Of a stretch of 6,921 nt of DNA, positions 1 to 5,665 are shown one piece after another. Source of the DNA: an uncultured Gemmobacter sp. (GTDB lineage: Bacteria > Pseudomonadota > Alphaproteobacteria > Rhodobacterales > Rhodobacteraceae); assembly GCA_937983495.1 (NCBI GenBank), contig CALKAA010000233.1, positions 1-6,921 of the forward strand. Direction: 5' to 3'. The position numbers and the translations under genes are program-made. The notes under the pieces were generated by a model. That model ran no database searches, had not been told where the DNA came from, and worked only from the letters and a program-made list of their open reading frames with translations. The stretch's first letter is position 1. The number at the start of each line of letters is the position of its first letter.

Positions 1-79
1 TCTGACAGAAAGTCAGGGGGGTCAAAATTGGACGCCGATACCCCGCCTTAGGGGGGGCAAAATTGCATGCCGAAACACA
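1..79. mobile_element. Terminal repeats of an IS21-like element (one end only)
   Basis: Two imperfect direct repeats lie here, at about 16-40 and 52-75. Each has a G-run, then (T/G)CAAAATTG, then a GCCGA core, and they are spaced about 36 bp apart. Multiple terminal repeats of this kind are typical of IS21-family (istA/istB) ends in alphaproteobacteria. The likely outer edge is the ACACA ending at about 79, with the transposase genes to the left of the window. A 5-bp hairpin (CTGAC at 2-6, GTCAG at 12-16) precedes the repeats. The family assignment rests on motif memory; no istA/istB coding sequence is visible, so it is tentative. Confidence 0.5.
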
Positions 80-273
80 ACCGAACCGGCAGGATGTACT
101 TTTCGCAGGGATCCTTGCCAGTCAGTGTCTCTGATTGCGGACAAAGTTAGCATTTGTCGGGCCCCAAAAATAGCCCTCTCTCGGCTGCGGCATATCCTTT
201 CATGTCAGTTCTGTGGTCATCGGATGTTGCTGCACGGTTGCGAATGGCTCATTCATTTGGGCCTTTAGGGCGA
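80..273. other. Non-coding stretch downstream of the effector operon
   Basis: I see no convincing gene here. On the minus strand, which is downstream of the operon, there is a weak terminator-like structure: AGCC at 182-185 can pair with GGCT (plus-strand AGCC at 172-175), followed by a short T-run (plus-strand A-run 166-170). The stem is only 4 bp, so it is a candidate at best. The plus-strand reading frame that begins at 154 runs antisense into the lipoprotein gene and is treated as spurious. Confidence 0.35.
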
Positions 274-312
274 CGCTGCATCGCGGTCCCAGCTGACGTC
301 GATATTCTGATC
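274..312 (-). pseudogene. Remnant of a third hydrolase (effector) copy
   Basis: Read on the minus strand in frame with the preceding lipoprotein, just past its stop codon, this stretch gives D-Q-N-I-D-V-S-W-D-R-D-A-A. That matches residues 89-101 of the full-length hydrolase at 1638-2336 (Q-D-I-G-Y-V-S-W-N-R-D-A-A) with one residue deleted. Homology then breaks off and a TAA follows at 267-265. The breakpoint lies at nearly the same effector position as the 5' border of the truncated copy at 750-1199. The bases after both lipoprotein stops are also alike (ATGACTGAGCC at 326-316 and 1199-1189). This is too short to encode anything useful and is best read as a scar of a third duplicated module. 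Confidence 0.6.
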
Positions 313-318
313 CGAGGC

Positions 319-750
319 TCAGTCATACCCGATCCGGCCTGTCAGCCCGGTTTGGGTAATGCAGGTTTTGCGGATATCTGCCATCATACTGAACACTGCC
401 ATTCCGTCCGGTCCGGCCCGTTCCGCGCGCGCTCGCAGGAAGGACATTTTGTAGGCACTTGGGGGTGCCACTGGGTCTTCGCGAGGTATGATACGATAGT
501 AGGCGCGAACGACAGCGATGTAGCGGGACTCATCATCCCTGTCGCCGAGCAGCGTTTCTTGCCCACGCTCTTTCACACATTCCCCTAGGGCGGCGCAGGC
601 AGGGCTGGCCCCACCATTGGGTGCTACCCCACATTGGCGCATGACCTGAATTGACCAATCCACGGCGGGAAAAGCGTACATACCCACACGCAGATCGGTG
701 CATCCCGACAAAAATGTGACAATCAGGCCTGCAATCATGGCATTTTTCAT
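319..750 (-). CDS. Putative T6SS lipase immunity lipoprotein, copy 2
   Basis: The product is a 143-residue predicted lipoprotein: a short N-terminal hydrophobic segment ends in the lipobox L-S-G-C, with lipidated Cys17 followed by Thr. The mature part should be anchored in a membrane facing the periplasm. Three cysteines follow (in RQCG, SPAC and ECV), with a fourth near the C terminus (KTC); all four are shared with the paralogue at 1192-1641, which suits disulphides in an oxidising compartment. The two proteins are about half identical: the VAPNGGASPAC block and the TGLTG-IG-D tail are conserved and the centre is divergent. The ATG overlaps the stop of the truncated hydrolase as TGATG, implying translational coupling. 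The immunity role is inferred from the effector-lipoprotein order; no named family was recognised. Confidence 0.75.
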   Translation of the reverse strand: MKNAMIAGLIVTFLSGCTDLRVGMYAFPAVDWSIQVMRQCGVAPNGGASPACAALGECVKERGQETLLGDRDDESRYIAVVRAYYRIIPREDPVAPPSAYKMSFLRARAERAGPDGMAVFSMMADIRKTCITQTGLTGRIGYD

Positions 751-1199
751 CAGACAACAGCCTCCACTTCACCGCGAAAGCTTTCAAACATCTCGCCTGC
801 GTAGGCATGTGCAAATTCATCCACGCGCCAGAAGATTGTATTCGTATCGGCACCGGGACAGTTCTGCCATGGGCCTCCACGCCGCGCGATAAAGTTGGCG
901 GATCCAACAGATCCGGCAGCACGTTCATAGTCCACATAAATATTGCGCCAGGTTTTGACGCGCGCGGGTTTTGGTTGTGCGCCCCTATGAAACACTGGAT
1001 CAAGGGTTACGAGCAGTTCGACTTCGTGGCCCGCATCTGAAAGGCGTTTGCTGACGGCATGTGCCTTTGCACCGCCCATCGAATGGCCGACCAGGACGAT
1101 CTTTTGCCCCTGCGCCCGCCAATGCAGGGTAATGGCTGAAAGTGCTGCATCCCTGTTCAGCCTGACATAGAGGAGATCGTTACCCCCGGGCTCAGTCAT
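750..1199 (-). CDS. 5'-truncated alpha/beta-hydrolase effector copy (orphan module)
   Basis: These 149 residues match residues 84-232 of the intact hydrolase at 1638-2336 without gaps, at roughly 80% identity by eye from about residue 7. Catalytic candidates are kept: Ser40 in GHSMGG, Asp67 in TLDPV and His131 in the F-A-H-A-Y segment. The first 83 residues of the full-length protein are missing, including the hydrophobic strand with the V-G-G turn that would normally supply the early core and possibly the oxyanion hole. Stand-alone activity is therefore doubtful. The ATG lies inside the end of the upstream lipoprotein gene (8-nt overlap), so the frame could still be translated by coupling. 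It resembles displaced toxin C-terminal modules of Rhs/CDI loci. It may be a decaying pseudogene, a recombination reservoir, or spacing DNA that keeps the second immunity gene expressed. Confidence 0.7.
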   Translation of the reverse strand: MTEPGGNDLLYVRLNRDAALSAITLHWRAQGQKIVLVGHSMGGAKAHAVSKRLSDAGHEVELLVTLDPVFHRGAQPKPARVKTWRNIYVDYERAAGSVGSANFIARRGGPWQNCPGADTNTIFWRVDEFAHAYAGEMFESFRGEVEAVV

Positions 1200-1641
1200 G
1201 CCCGATCTTGCCCGTCAGCCCGGTTTCAGCAAGGCACCTGTTGCGCACATCTTCCATTACGCCAAACAAGGCCACAGCGTTCGGCCCGGCCCTTTGGGCT
1301 CGTTCCCGCAGGAAAGTCATTGTGTAAATTGTTGGGTAGTTAGGAGCGGTTGCGAATTCAATGGGGACGATACGGTTGTAGGTGCGGATCACGTGTGCTC
1401 TAGGGGAGGCGCTGCCTCGCTCGCCCATTGCCGCGAGTACCGTTCTTTCCCCCCGCGTCCGCACACAACCCGCAAGGGCGATGCAGGCAGGGCTGGCCCC
1501 ACCGTTGGGCGCAACTCCACATTGGCGCGCGACCTGATTTGACCAATCCAAGTATGGAGAGACTTGCATCTCCGCAAACAGATAGGTGCATCCTGAAAGA
1601 ACTGTGGCTATCAAACCAGCCATCATGGTGTTCTTTATCAT
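1192..1641 (-). CDS. Putative T6SS lipase immunity lipoprotein, copy 1
   Basis: This is a 149-residue predicted lipoprotein with a positively charged start, a hydrophobic stretch and the lipobox L-S-G-C (Cys18, then Thr). The mature domain carries three spaced cysteines within about residues 41-59 and one more near the C terminus (NRC), the same pattern as its paralogue at 319-750. Its start codon overlaps the stop of the intact hydrolase as ATGA (4 nt), the usual arrangement for toxin-immunity pairs made in fixed ratio. T6SS lipase effectors of the known Tle families are generally neutralised by periplasmic, often lipidated, Tli proteins. By position this protein would be the cognate Tli of the 232-residue hydrolase. 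The family itself is not one I can name. Confidence 0.78.
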   Translation of the reverse strand: MIKNTMMAGLIATVLSGCTYLFAEMQVSPYLDWSNQVARQCGVAPNGGASPACIALAGCVRTRGERTVLAAMGERGSASPRAHVIRTYNRIVPIEFATAPNYPTIYTMTFLRERAQRAGPNAVALFGVMEDVRNRCLAETGLTGKIGHD

Positions 1642-2336
1642 ATCACAGCCTCCACTTCACTGCGGAAATATTCAAACATTTCTTCTGCTTTGGCATGTGC
1701 ATCCTGGCCTATATCCCAAAAAACAACATTTGTATCGGCCCCAGGGCAATTCTGCCATGGGCCGCCCAGCCGTGCGATGCCGTTGGGTGAGGTAGTGGAA
1801 CCAGCGGCACGCGCATAGTCCACATGAATATTGCGCCAAGTCTTGACCCGGGCCGGTTTTGGCTGTGCCCCGCGATTGAACACTGGGTCAAGGGTTACGA
1901 GCAGTTCGACGTCATGGCCCGCGTCTGAAAGACGCTTGCTGACGGCATGTGCCTTTGCACCGCCCATCGAATGGCCGATTAGGACGATCTTTTGCCCCTG
2001 TGCCCGCCAATGCAGGGCAATGGCAAAAAGTGCCGCATCCCTGTTCCAGCTGACATAGCCAATATCCTGCTTGCTTTCGTTCACCCGATCATAGTCTTCG
2101 AATCCCCTAATCATCGGACGAAACTTTACATCCAAAGCCCCCCCAACGAACATCACCAACGGCTGAAAGGACCTGCAGACGGCAATACCATCTGTGCCTG
2201 TCGTCGTGCACCCGGGGATTGGATCGCCTTCGCCCGCCAGATTGACGCTGCGACTGGTAACCCTTGTGCCGGCGGGTGTGATGACCAGCGATTCCTCAAA
2301 TATTCCAACCGCCGTCGGCGCAAGCGTTTTGGACAT
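1638..2336 (-). CDS. Small alpha/beta-hydrolase, putative T6SS lipase effector (Tle-like)
   Basis: This 232-residue protein has the layout of an alpha/beta-hydrolase. A hydrophobic strand with a V-G-G turn lies at residues 61-66. The nucleophile elbow I-G-H-S-M-G-G places Ser123 as nucleophile, T-L-D-P-V at 148-152 gives the likely acid Asp150, and Q-D-A-H-A near the C terminus gives His214 as candidate base. There is no signal peptide, as expected for a cargo exported by the T6SS rather than Sec. A Shine-Dalgarno-like AGGGGA lies just upstream, overlapping the end of the DUF4123 gene (9-nt gap), and the 3' end overlaps the lipoprotein gene by 4 nt. DUF4123 adaptors load the effector encoded next to them onto VgrG, which supports the effector reading. 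It is much shorter than most described Tle lipases, so it may be a minimal catalytic unit or a distinct family. Substrate (phospholipid or other ester) is inferred only. Confidence 0.78.
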   Translation of the reverse strand: MSKTLAPTAVGIFEESLVITPAGTRVTSRSVNLAGEGDPIPGCTTTGTDGIAVCRSFQPLVMFVGGALDVKFRPMIRGFEDYDRVNESKQDIGYVSWNRDAALFAIALHWRAQGQKIVLIGHSMGGAKAHAVSKRLSDAGHDVELLVTLDPVFNRGAQPKPARVKTWRNIHVDYARAAGSTTSPNGIARLGGPWQNCPGADTNVVFWDIGQDAHAKAEEMFEYFRSEVEAVI

Positions 2337-2345
2337 CTCGATCCC

Positions 2346-3773
2346 CTAACCTTGTGTTTTCCGGATCAGGCGCAACTGCGCCCGCGCCCGCTTTTGACCA
2401 TATCGCAGTAGGCGCTGCACCTTGTCCGGGTGATCGCTCCGCAGGATACTGCGCAAATAATCGTGGAGCGGATCTTCAAGACTGCCTTCGCCCAGCAAGA
2501 AAGCATGCGCAAAAAGAAGGACTGCTCCCCCGCGCTGGTCTTCGGGCGCAAAAGCCGCCTGGGCCTTGGCATTGCAGCGGTCCGTCAACAGCTTTTGCCG
2601 ATCCATGGACAACAGGCGCGCCCGCTCAGGAAAGAAGTCGAGGATTACGCCAAGCGGGTTTTCGCTTGCCATAATCCGGGCGACTTGCGGGGCATCGAGC
2701 ATAGCAAAGCGGTTAAGCGCCAGCGCATAGTTCTGGTAGCTTTGCCCGCAGACATCCCGGATGATGCGAAAGCACTCTTCCCGCAGGTTCAACATCCTTG
2801 CGTAACATGGTCTGTTCTGTTTCAGAATCTCTTGGACACCCTGATAGGTAAGGTCAGTGTCGAACTGGCTCCCTAGGATCAGGGCCAGGGAGATATAGCA
2901 GTCCTGAGACCAACTGCGCCGCAGATCATAGGCATGAAAGGCCTGGGCCATGCGCCAAGACCATTCGTCCCGCAAATCGGGGGTAAGTGTTCTGTGCAGA
3001 TCGCGATGATCGTTTCTCAAAGTGTCTTGGGCAAACTGCGCTTTCTGGACCAGTGCGATGTGCATCTTTAAATCGGGCGTCAGAACCGGCGCGCAGCCTC
3101 TAATCTGAGCATTCGGTCTTTGGGATATCCGATACGCAGATGTCTGTGCCATCACCACCGCAGAAGACACAGGGTGAGCGCAGAATTGGGAAATCCAGAG
3201 AGGCTGGCGGGTCACATCCCATCGGGTTACGCTATCCCAAAACCTGAAATAAAACCAATTCCCCTCTTCATCCTGCACCCGTGTAAACTTGCGCAAGTGC
3301 TTGCGTAGCGCATCGAAGCCCGCGCGAGAGCGGATGAAGATGCCCAGCTCCTTCTCCCATAGCCCGCCCGCGCCCTCTTGCCTGGTGAACAAGCGACGGG
3401 TGAAGTCGTTGCTGTCCTTCAACTCAACAAGGAAAGGCGCGTGTTCGCCCAATTCTTCCTGCGCCTTGTTCTGAAACAGCGATTGATACCGCAAGCCGGA
3501 GCTTTCCAGCAGGCTAGTCAGCAGATAGGGTGTTTTGCCCGCGTCCAGCACTGCAAAAGTGGCCAGCGGCGGGATCTCCGCGCCCAAAACCGCCCGCTCG
3601 GCCTCTGTCGGATCAGGTTGACCGAAGAGCGCATCATGCAGCGCGTCAGGGACGGATTTCTTGGAGTTTACGCCGACCTGTGCATCCAGCGGGGTGATGG
3701 GAGCAAGCTTTTCGACCTGCAGCCAGTTCAGGTCTCCCCGCCACGGTGTGCCGGCCCCGCCCAACTGTGTCAT
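2346..3773 (-). CDS. DUF4123-domain T6SS effector adaptor (Tap/TEC-like)
   Basis: About 475 residues. After an N-terminal stretch with the D-A-L-F-G-Q-P-D-P segment comes a recognisable DUF4123 domain at about residues 70-190. Its marks are F-A-V-L-D-A, L-L-E-S-S-G-L, A-P-F-L-V-E-L, L-G-I-F-I-R-S and F-Y-F-R-F-W-D. A largely helical C-terminal region of about 285 residues follows, which in this family usually contacts the cargo. Such adaptors (Tap-1/TEC) are cytoplasmic chaperones that load a neighbouring effector onto a VgrG spike. The next gene is the lipase-like effector. I chose the ATG at 3773 because it overlaps the preceding small gene's stop as ATGA. A GTG at 3818 would add 15 residues but lies inside a palindromic repeat. 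The frame stays open only to 3851, where a TGA closes it. No vgrG is in the window. Confidence 0.85.
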   Translation of the reverse strand: MTQLGGAGTPWRGDLNWLQVEKLAPITPLDAQVGVNSKKSVPDALHDALFGQPDPTEAERAVLGAEIPPLATFAVLDAGKTPYLLTSLLESSGLRYQSLFQNKAQEELGEHAPFLVELKDSNDFTRRLFTRQEGAGGLWEKELGIFIRSRAGFDALRKHLRKFTRVQDEEGNWFYFRFWDSVTRWDVTRQPLWISQFCAHPVSSAVVMAQTSAYRISQRPNAQIRGCAPVLTPDLKMHIALVQKAQFAQDTLRNDHRDLHRTLTPDLRDEWSWRMAQAFHAYDLRRSWSQDCYISLALILGSQFDTDLTYQGVQEILKQNRPCYARMLNLREECFRIIRDVCGQSYQNYALALNRFAMLDAPQVARIMASENPLGVILDFFPERARLLSMDRQKLLTDRCNAKAQAAFAPEDQRGGAVLLFAHAFLLGEGSLEDPLHDYLRSILRSDHPDKVQRLLRYGQKRARAQLRLIRKTQG

Positions 3774-4024
3774 TGGCCCAAAGACGACGTGACGCCCCTC
3801 ATGCACCAACTGTGCCACTGGGATCCCGCTTGCTGCGGGATGACGCGCGCCTCAACTGCTTGAGGGCAGCATATCCTCGACGCTGCCCGCCGATAGCCTT
3901 GCGCTGCAAGTGCAGACCCAACAAGCGCCTCGAACTCGAGTCGATCCGAATAAAAGGCTGCAGGGATAAGCTGAGACGGGGCATCCCCACCGCTTAGACG
4001 GCAAAAAATAAGAAAGTCACTCAT
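3770..4024 (-). CDS. Small unrecognised protein, first gene of the effector operon
   Basis: An 84-residue frame begins M-S-D-F-L-I-F-C-R-L. GAGGG sits 5 nt upstream of the ATG at 4024, a better start than the in-frame ATG at 4042. The first half or so (to A-A-Q-G-Y-R) looks like an ordinary soluble alpha/beta protein. The last 30 residues read through a palindromic repeat (V-I-P-Q-Q-A-G-S-Q-W) and into the region just before the adaptor, and look less protein-like, so the native C terminus may have been replaced by the repeat insertion. The stop overlaps the adaptor ATG by 4 nt, which argues for a shared operon. It lacks PAAR, VgrG or Hcp features, and I do not recognise a function. Confidence 0.5.
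   Translation of the reverse strand: MSDFLIFCRLSGGDAPSQLIPAAFYSDRLEFEALVGSALAAQGYRRAASRICCPQAVEARVIPQQAGSQWHSWCMRGVTSSLGQ
3816..3845. repeat. REP-like palindromic repeat
   Basis: A perfect 7-bp inverted repeat, ATCCCGC (3823-3829) and GCGGGAT (3835-3841), flanks a 5-nt TTGCT loop. It sits in the context CACTGGG...GACG, which resembles dispersed extragenic palindromes found in many proteobacteria. It lies at the junction of the small gene and the DUF4123 adaptor and contributes residues to both possible N/C termini there. Whether it is dispersed in this genome cannot be told from one copy. Confidence 0.5.
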
Positions 4025-4538
4025 CCCAACCCTCAGGCACAATCATGGGGTGATTGCTGTTCGCGGTATGGGAAGTCAAGCGGTCTCCCCAAAATTGCTA
4101 ATGACTTCAGAGGTCAAGAACACAGGCCGAAATCCTGCCTATAAGCCGCGTTTTTGCCGCAACTTGTGAAAGAGACGAACGACCTTTGAGATGCTCGTTA
4201 CGTAAAGGATCGGTGCGACATGTTCGACCGGCGCTGGAGTCTCGATGAAGGGCCGCTTCGTTCGCATGCCGTGAATGCGTTGCCGTGGCGGGATCGGTCC
4301 GCTCTCCGCCCGTCAGGTGGTTTCAACTTGGTTGGCCGCTGCGGTCTGCATTGGCGTCCGCTACGCTGGGGGCGCTGCGAGTGCCACGCTGCACTGCCTC
4401 AGGCCGCTTTCCATAGCCGCCGGTCGACCTCCACCTATGCTGCGCGACGGCGTTCCCGAAAACGGTCATTCAAAAGGGGCGCAGCGTACGGGTCTGTTGG
4501 ACGGCCGATCTGCCAAAGCGTAGCGCCTATCCTCCTCG
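4025..4538. other. Intergenic region between the effector operon and the toxin-antitoxin operon
   Basis: About 510 bp between divergently transcribed units with no gene I can support. The minus-strand operon promoter should lie in the left part. TTGACC (minus strand, 4117-4112) and TTGACT (4079-4074) are possible -35 boxes, but neither has a good -10 partner at 16-18 nt. The plus-strand open frame at 4220-4546 is rich in Arg, Ser and Cys, shows no motif or convincing ribosome site, and looks spurious. The stretch may be remnant DNA left by earlier rearrangements. Confidence 0.5.
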
Positions 4539-4567
4539 TTGACTGAGTATCATTTGAGATACATACT
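4539..4567 (+). promoter_or_regulatory. Sigma-70-like promoter of the toxin-antitoxin operon
   Basis: TTGACT at 4539-4544 and CATACT at 4562-4567 are separated by exactly 17 nt, matching the consensus at 5 of 6 and 4 of 6 positions. The antitoxin start is 27 nt downstream of the -10 box, and CGGAG at 4583-4587 is a well-placed ribosome binding site. Confidence 0.6.
4547..4562. promoter_or_regulatory. Candidate autorepressor operator (palindrome in the promoter spacer)
   Basis: An inverted repeat, GTATC (4547-4551) and GATAC (4558-4562), flanks ATTTGA and sits between the -35 and -10 boxes. RelB/DinJ-type antitoxins usually repress their own operon by ribbon-helix-helix binding to such palindromes, so this is the likely site. 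Binding is inferred. Confidence 0.5.
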
Positions 4568-4593
4568 GCCATCTCAACATTGCGGAGCAGGCC

Positions 4594-4887
4594 ATGCCCA
4601 CACAGTCTTCGATGATCCACATTCGGGTCGATGATCAGCTTAAGGCGAAAGCCGCTGACGCCCTTGCGGGGGTGGGCCTCACCCTTTCGGATGCGGTTCG
4701 AATACTTCTCACGCGTGTGGCAGCAGAAGGTGGGATGCCGGCCGGGTTGACGGCAAATCCGGACGCCTACGACTCTTGGTTTCGGGCCAAGGTGCAGGAA
4801 GCGCTGGCTGACCCAACGCCCGCGACTCCGCATGACCAGGTTATGAGTGAAGCTCGAGCACTCATCGCCGGAAAGCATCGTGCCTGA
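4594..4887 (+). CDS. RelB/DinJ-family type II antitoxin
   Basis: A 97-residue protein. Its N-terminal part, M-I-H-I-R-V-D-D followed by L-K-A-K-A and the helix T-L-S-D-A-V-R-I-L-L (residues about 7-40), is the ribbon-helix-helix dimerisation and DNA-binding fold of RelB/DinJ antitoxins. The C-terminal half, with G-G-M-P and then W-F-R-A-K-V-Q-E-A, would wrap the toxin. CGGAG lies 6 nt before the ATG. It overlaps the toxin gene by 8 nt, giving the standard antitoxin-first operon. The protein should neutralise the toxin and, with it, repress the promoter at 4539-4567. The symbol is left blank because relB and dinJ cannot be told apart here. Confidence 0.88.
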   Translation: MPTQSSMIHIRVDDQLKAKAADALAGVGLTLSDAVRILLTRVAAEGGMPAGLTANPDAYDSWFRAKVQEALADPTPATPHDQVMSEARALIAGKHRA

Positions 4888-5155
4888 ACTCCTGTGGAAG
4901 GCTGCCGCAGCTTCTGACCTGTTGGCAATCGTTGACTACATCTCCGATGACAATCCTGAAGCAGCGCTCGCTCTGATGGACGAGATCGAATGCAAGGTTG
5001 CCCTGCTTCCTGCCCATCCCAAGCGGTGCCGAGTTGGCCGCGTGCAGGGGACACGGGAGCTTGTGGTTCGACCGAACTACATTGTCGTCTACCGTGAGGA
5101 CGCCGAAGCCGTGACAATCCTCCGCGTTTTGCACGCGGCGCAGATGTGGCCTTAA
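4880..5155 (+). CDS. RelE/ParE-superfamily toxin
   Basis: A 91-residue protein from the GTG at 4880, which is preceded by GGAAAG about 5 nt upstream. An ATG at 4847 would add 11 residues but deepen the overlap with the antitoxin gene. The fold signature is clear: an N-terminal strand (P-E-L-L-W), two helices including D-L-L-A-I-V-D-Y-I, then V-G-R-V, G-T-R-E-L-V-V, Y-I-V-V-Y-R and I-L-R-V-L-H-A-A-Q. ParE members poison DNA gyrase and RelE members cleave mRNA in the ribosome; the sequence does not decide firmly, though the R-E-L-V and V-L-H-A-A-Q ending is common in ParE-like members. An IS5-type element begins 2 bp past the stop, so the gene is intact but its downstream context is lost. Confidence 0.87.
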   Translation: MPELLWKAAAASDLLAIVDYISDDNPEAALALMDEIECKVALLPAHPKRCRVGRVQGTRELVVRPNYIVVYREDAEAVTILRVLHAAQMWP

Positions 5156-5156
5156 A

Positions 5157-5614
5157 GGGGCTCTGTTGCACAAATGCGATGAGGGATTCATCATGTGAAA
5201 CCAGAGTGGTAGCTGGGGGGCATGAGCAGACCCACACCCCCCGCCTACAAGACCAGGAACTGGCCGGCCTACAACAGAGCGCTGAAGCGCCGTGGCTCGC
5301 TGACGATCTGGTTCGATCCCACCATGACCTGGGAGGCGGAGCCCACCGGCAAACGCGGCCGACAGCCCGACTACAGTGACGCGGCCATCCAGACCTGTCT
5401 GACCATGAAGGTGCTGTTCGGCATGGCGCTTCGCCAGACGACAGGGTTCGTCGAAAGCCTGTTGGGCCTGATCAGCTTGGACTGGGCGGTTCCCAACTTC
5501 AGCACGCTCAGCCGCCGCCAGAAGACCCTGAAGGTCAACATCCCCTTTCGCGGATCAGCAGGCCCGCTACACCTGCTGATCGACAGCACAGGCATCAAGG
5601 TCGAGGGCGAAGAT
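5157..5614 (+). mobile_element. IS5-family (IS903-like) element, left part, interrupted
   Basis: The left end reads GGGGCTCTGTTGCACAAAT from 5157, matching the GGCT-TGTTGCACAAAT style of IS5/IS903-group terminal inverted repeats. The transposase gene starts at 5222. The element is cut at about 5613-5614 by an IS3-family insertion, so its right half and right inverted repeat should lie beyond the window. A target-site duplication cannot be checked from one end. Confidence 0.8.
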
Positions 5615-5617
5615 TGA
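5222..5617 (+). pseudogene. IS5-family transposase, N-terminal 131 residues
   Basis: The frame starts M-S-R-P-T-P-P and carries the N-terminal region of IS5/IS903-group DDE transposases, including F-D-P-T-M-T-W, K-R-G-R-Q-P, T-M-K-V-L-F, L-S-R-R-Q-K-T-L and the first catalytic Asp in L-L-I-D-S-T-G. Intact members are about 300 residues long. Here the frame ends at V-E-G-E-D because the IS3 terminal repeat supplies a TGA. It therefore lacks the second Asp and the Glu and cannot transpose on its own. Confidence 0.88.
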
Positions 5618-5665
5618 ACCGCCCCGTGTTTACCGGAGGGCAAAACTCTCGGAGAATTGCCCGTT

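Noticed and set aside
16..75. Possible CRISPR-like repeat pair
   Set aside because: There are only two imperfect copies with G-runs and no regular spacers; they fit insertion-sequence terminal repeats much better.
154..588. Plus-strand open frame of 144 codons
   Set aside because: It is antisense to the lipoprotein gene at 319-750, which has a lipobox and a conserved paralogue; the plus-strand product shows no motif.
1992..2411. Plus-strand open frame over the hydrolase and adaptor genes
   Set aside because: It is a shadow of the minus-strand hydrolase, whose catalytic motifs and paralogue leave no doubt about the strand.
3774..3818. GTG at 3818 as the adaptor start
   Set aside because: The codon sits inside the palindromic repeat and adds 15 residues without family support; the ATG at 3773 has the ATGA coupling seen elsewhere in this operon. 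Not fully excluded.
4074..4117. Promoter for the effector operon from TTGACC or TTGACT on the minus strand
   Set aside because: Neither -35-like box has a recognisable -10 at 16-18 nt, so I mention them only within the intergenic entry.
4220..4546. Plus-strand open frame of 108 codons in the intergenic region
   Set aside because: The composition (many Arg, Ser, Cys, Trp) is typical of out-of-frame GC-rich DNA; no motif and no convincing ribosome site. It also runs into the toxin-antitoxin promoter.
4435..4878. Minus-strand open frame opposite the antitoxin gene
   Set aside because: Antisense shadow of a clearly recognisable RelB/DinJ antitoxin with its own promoter and ribosome site.
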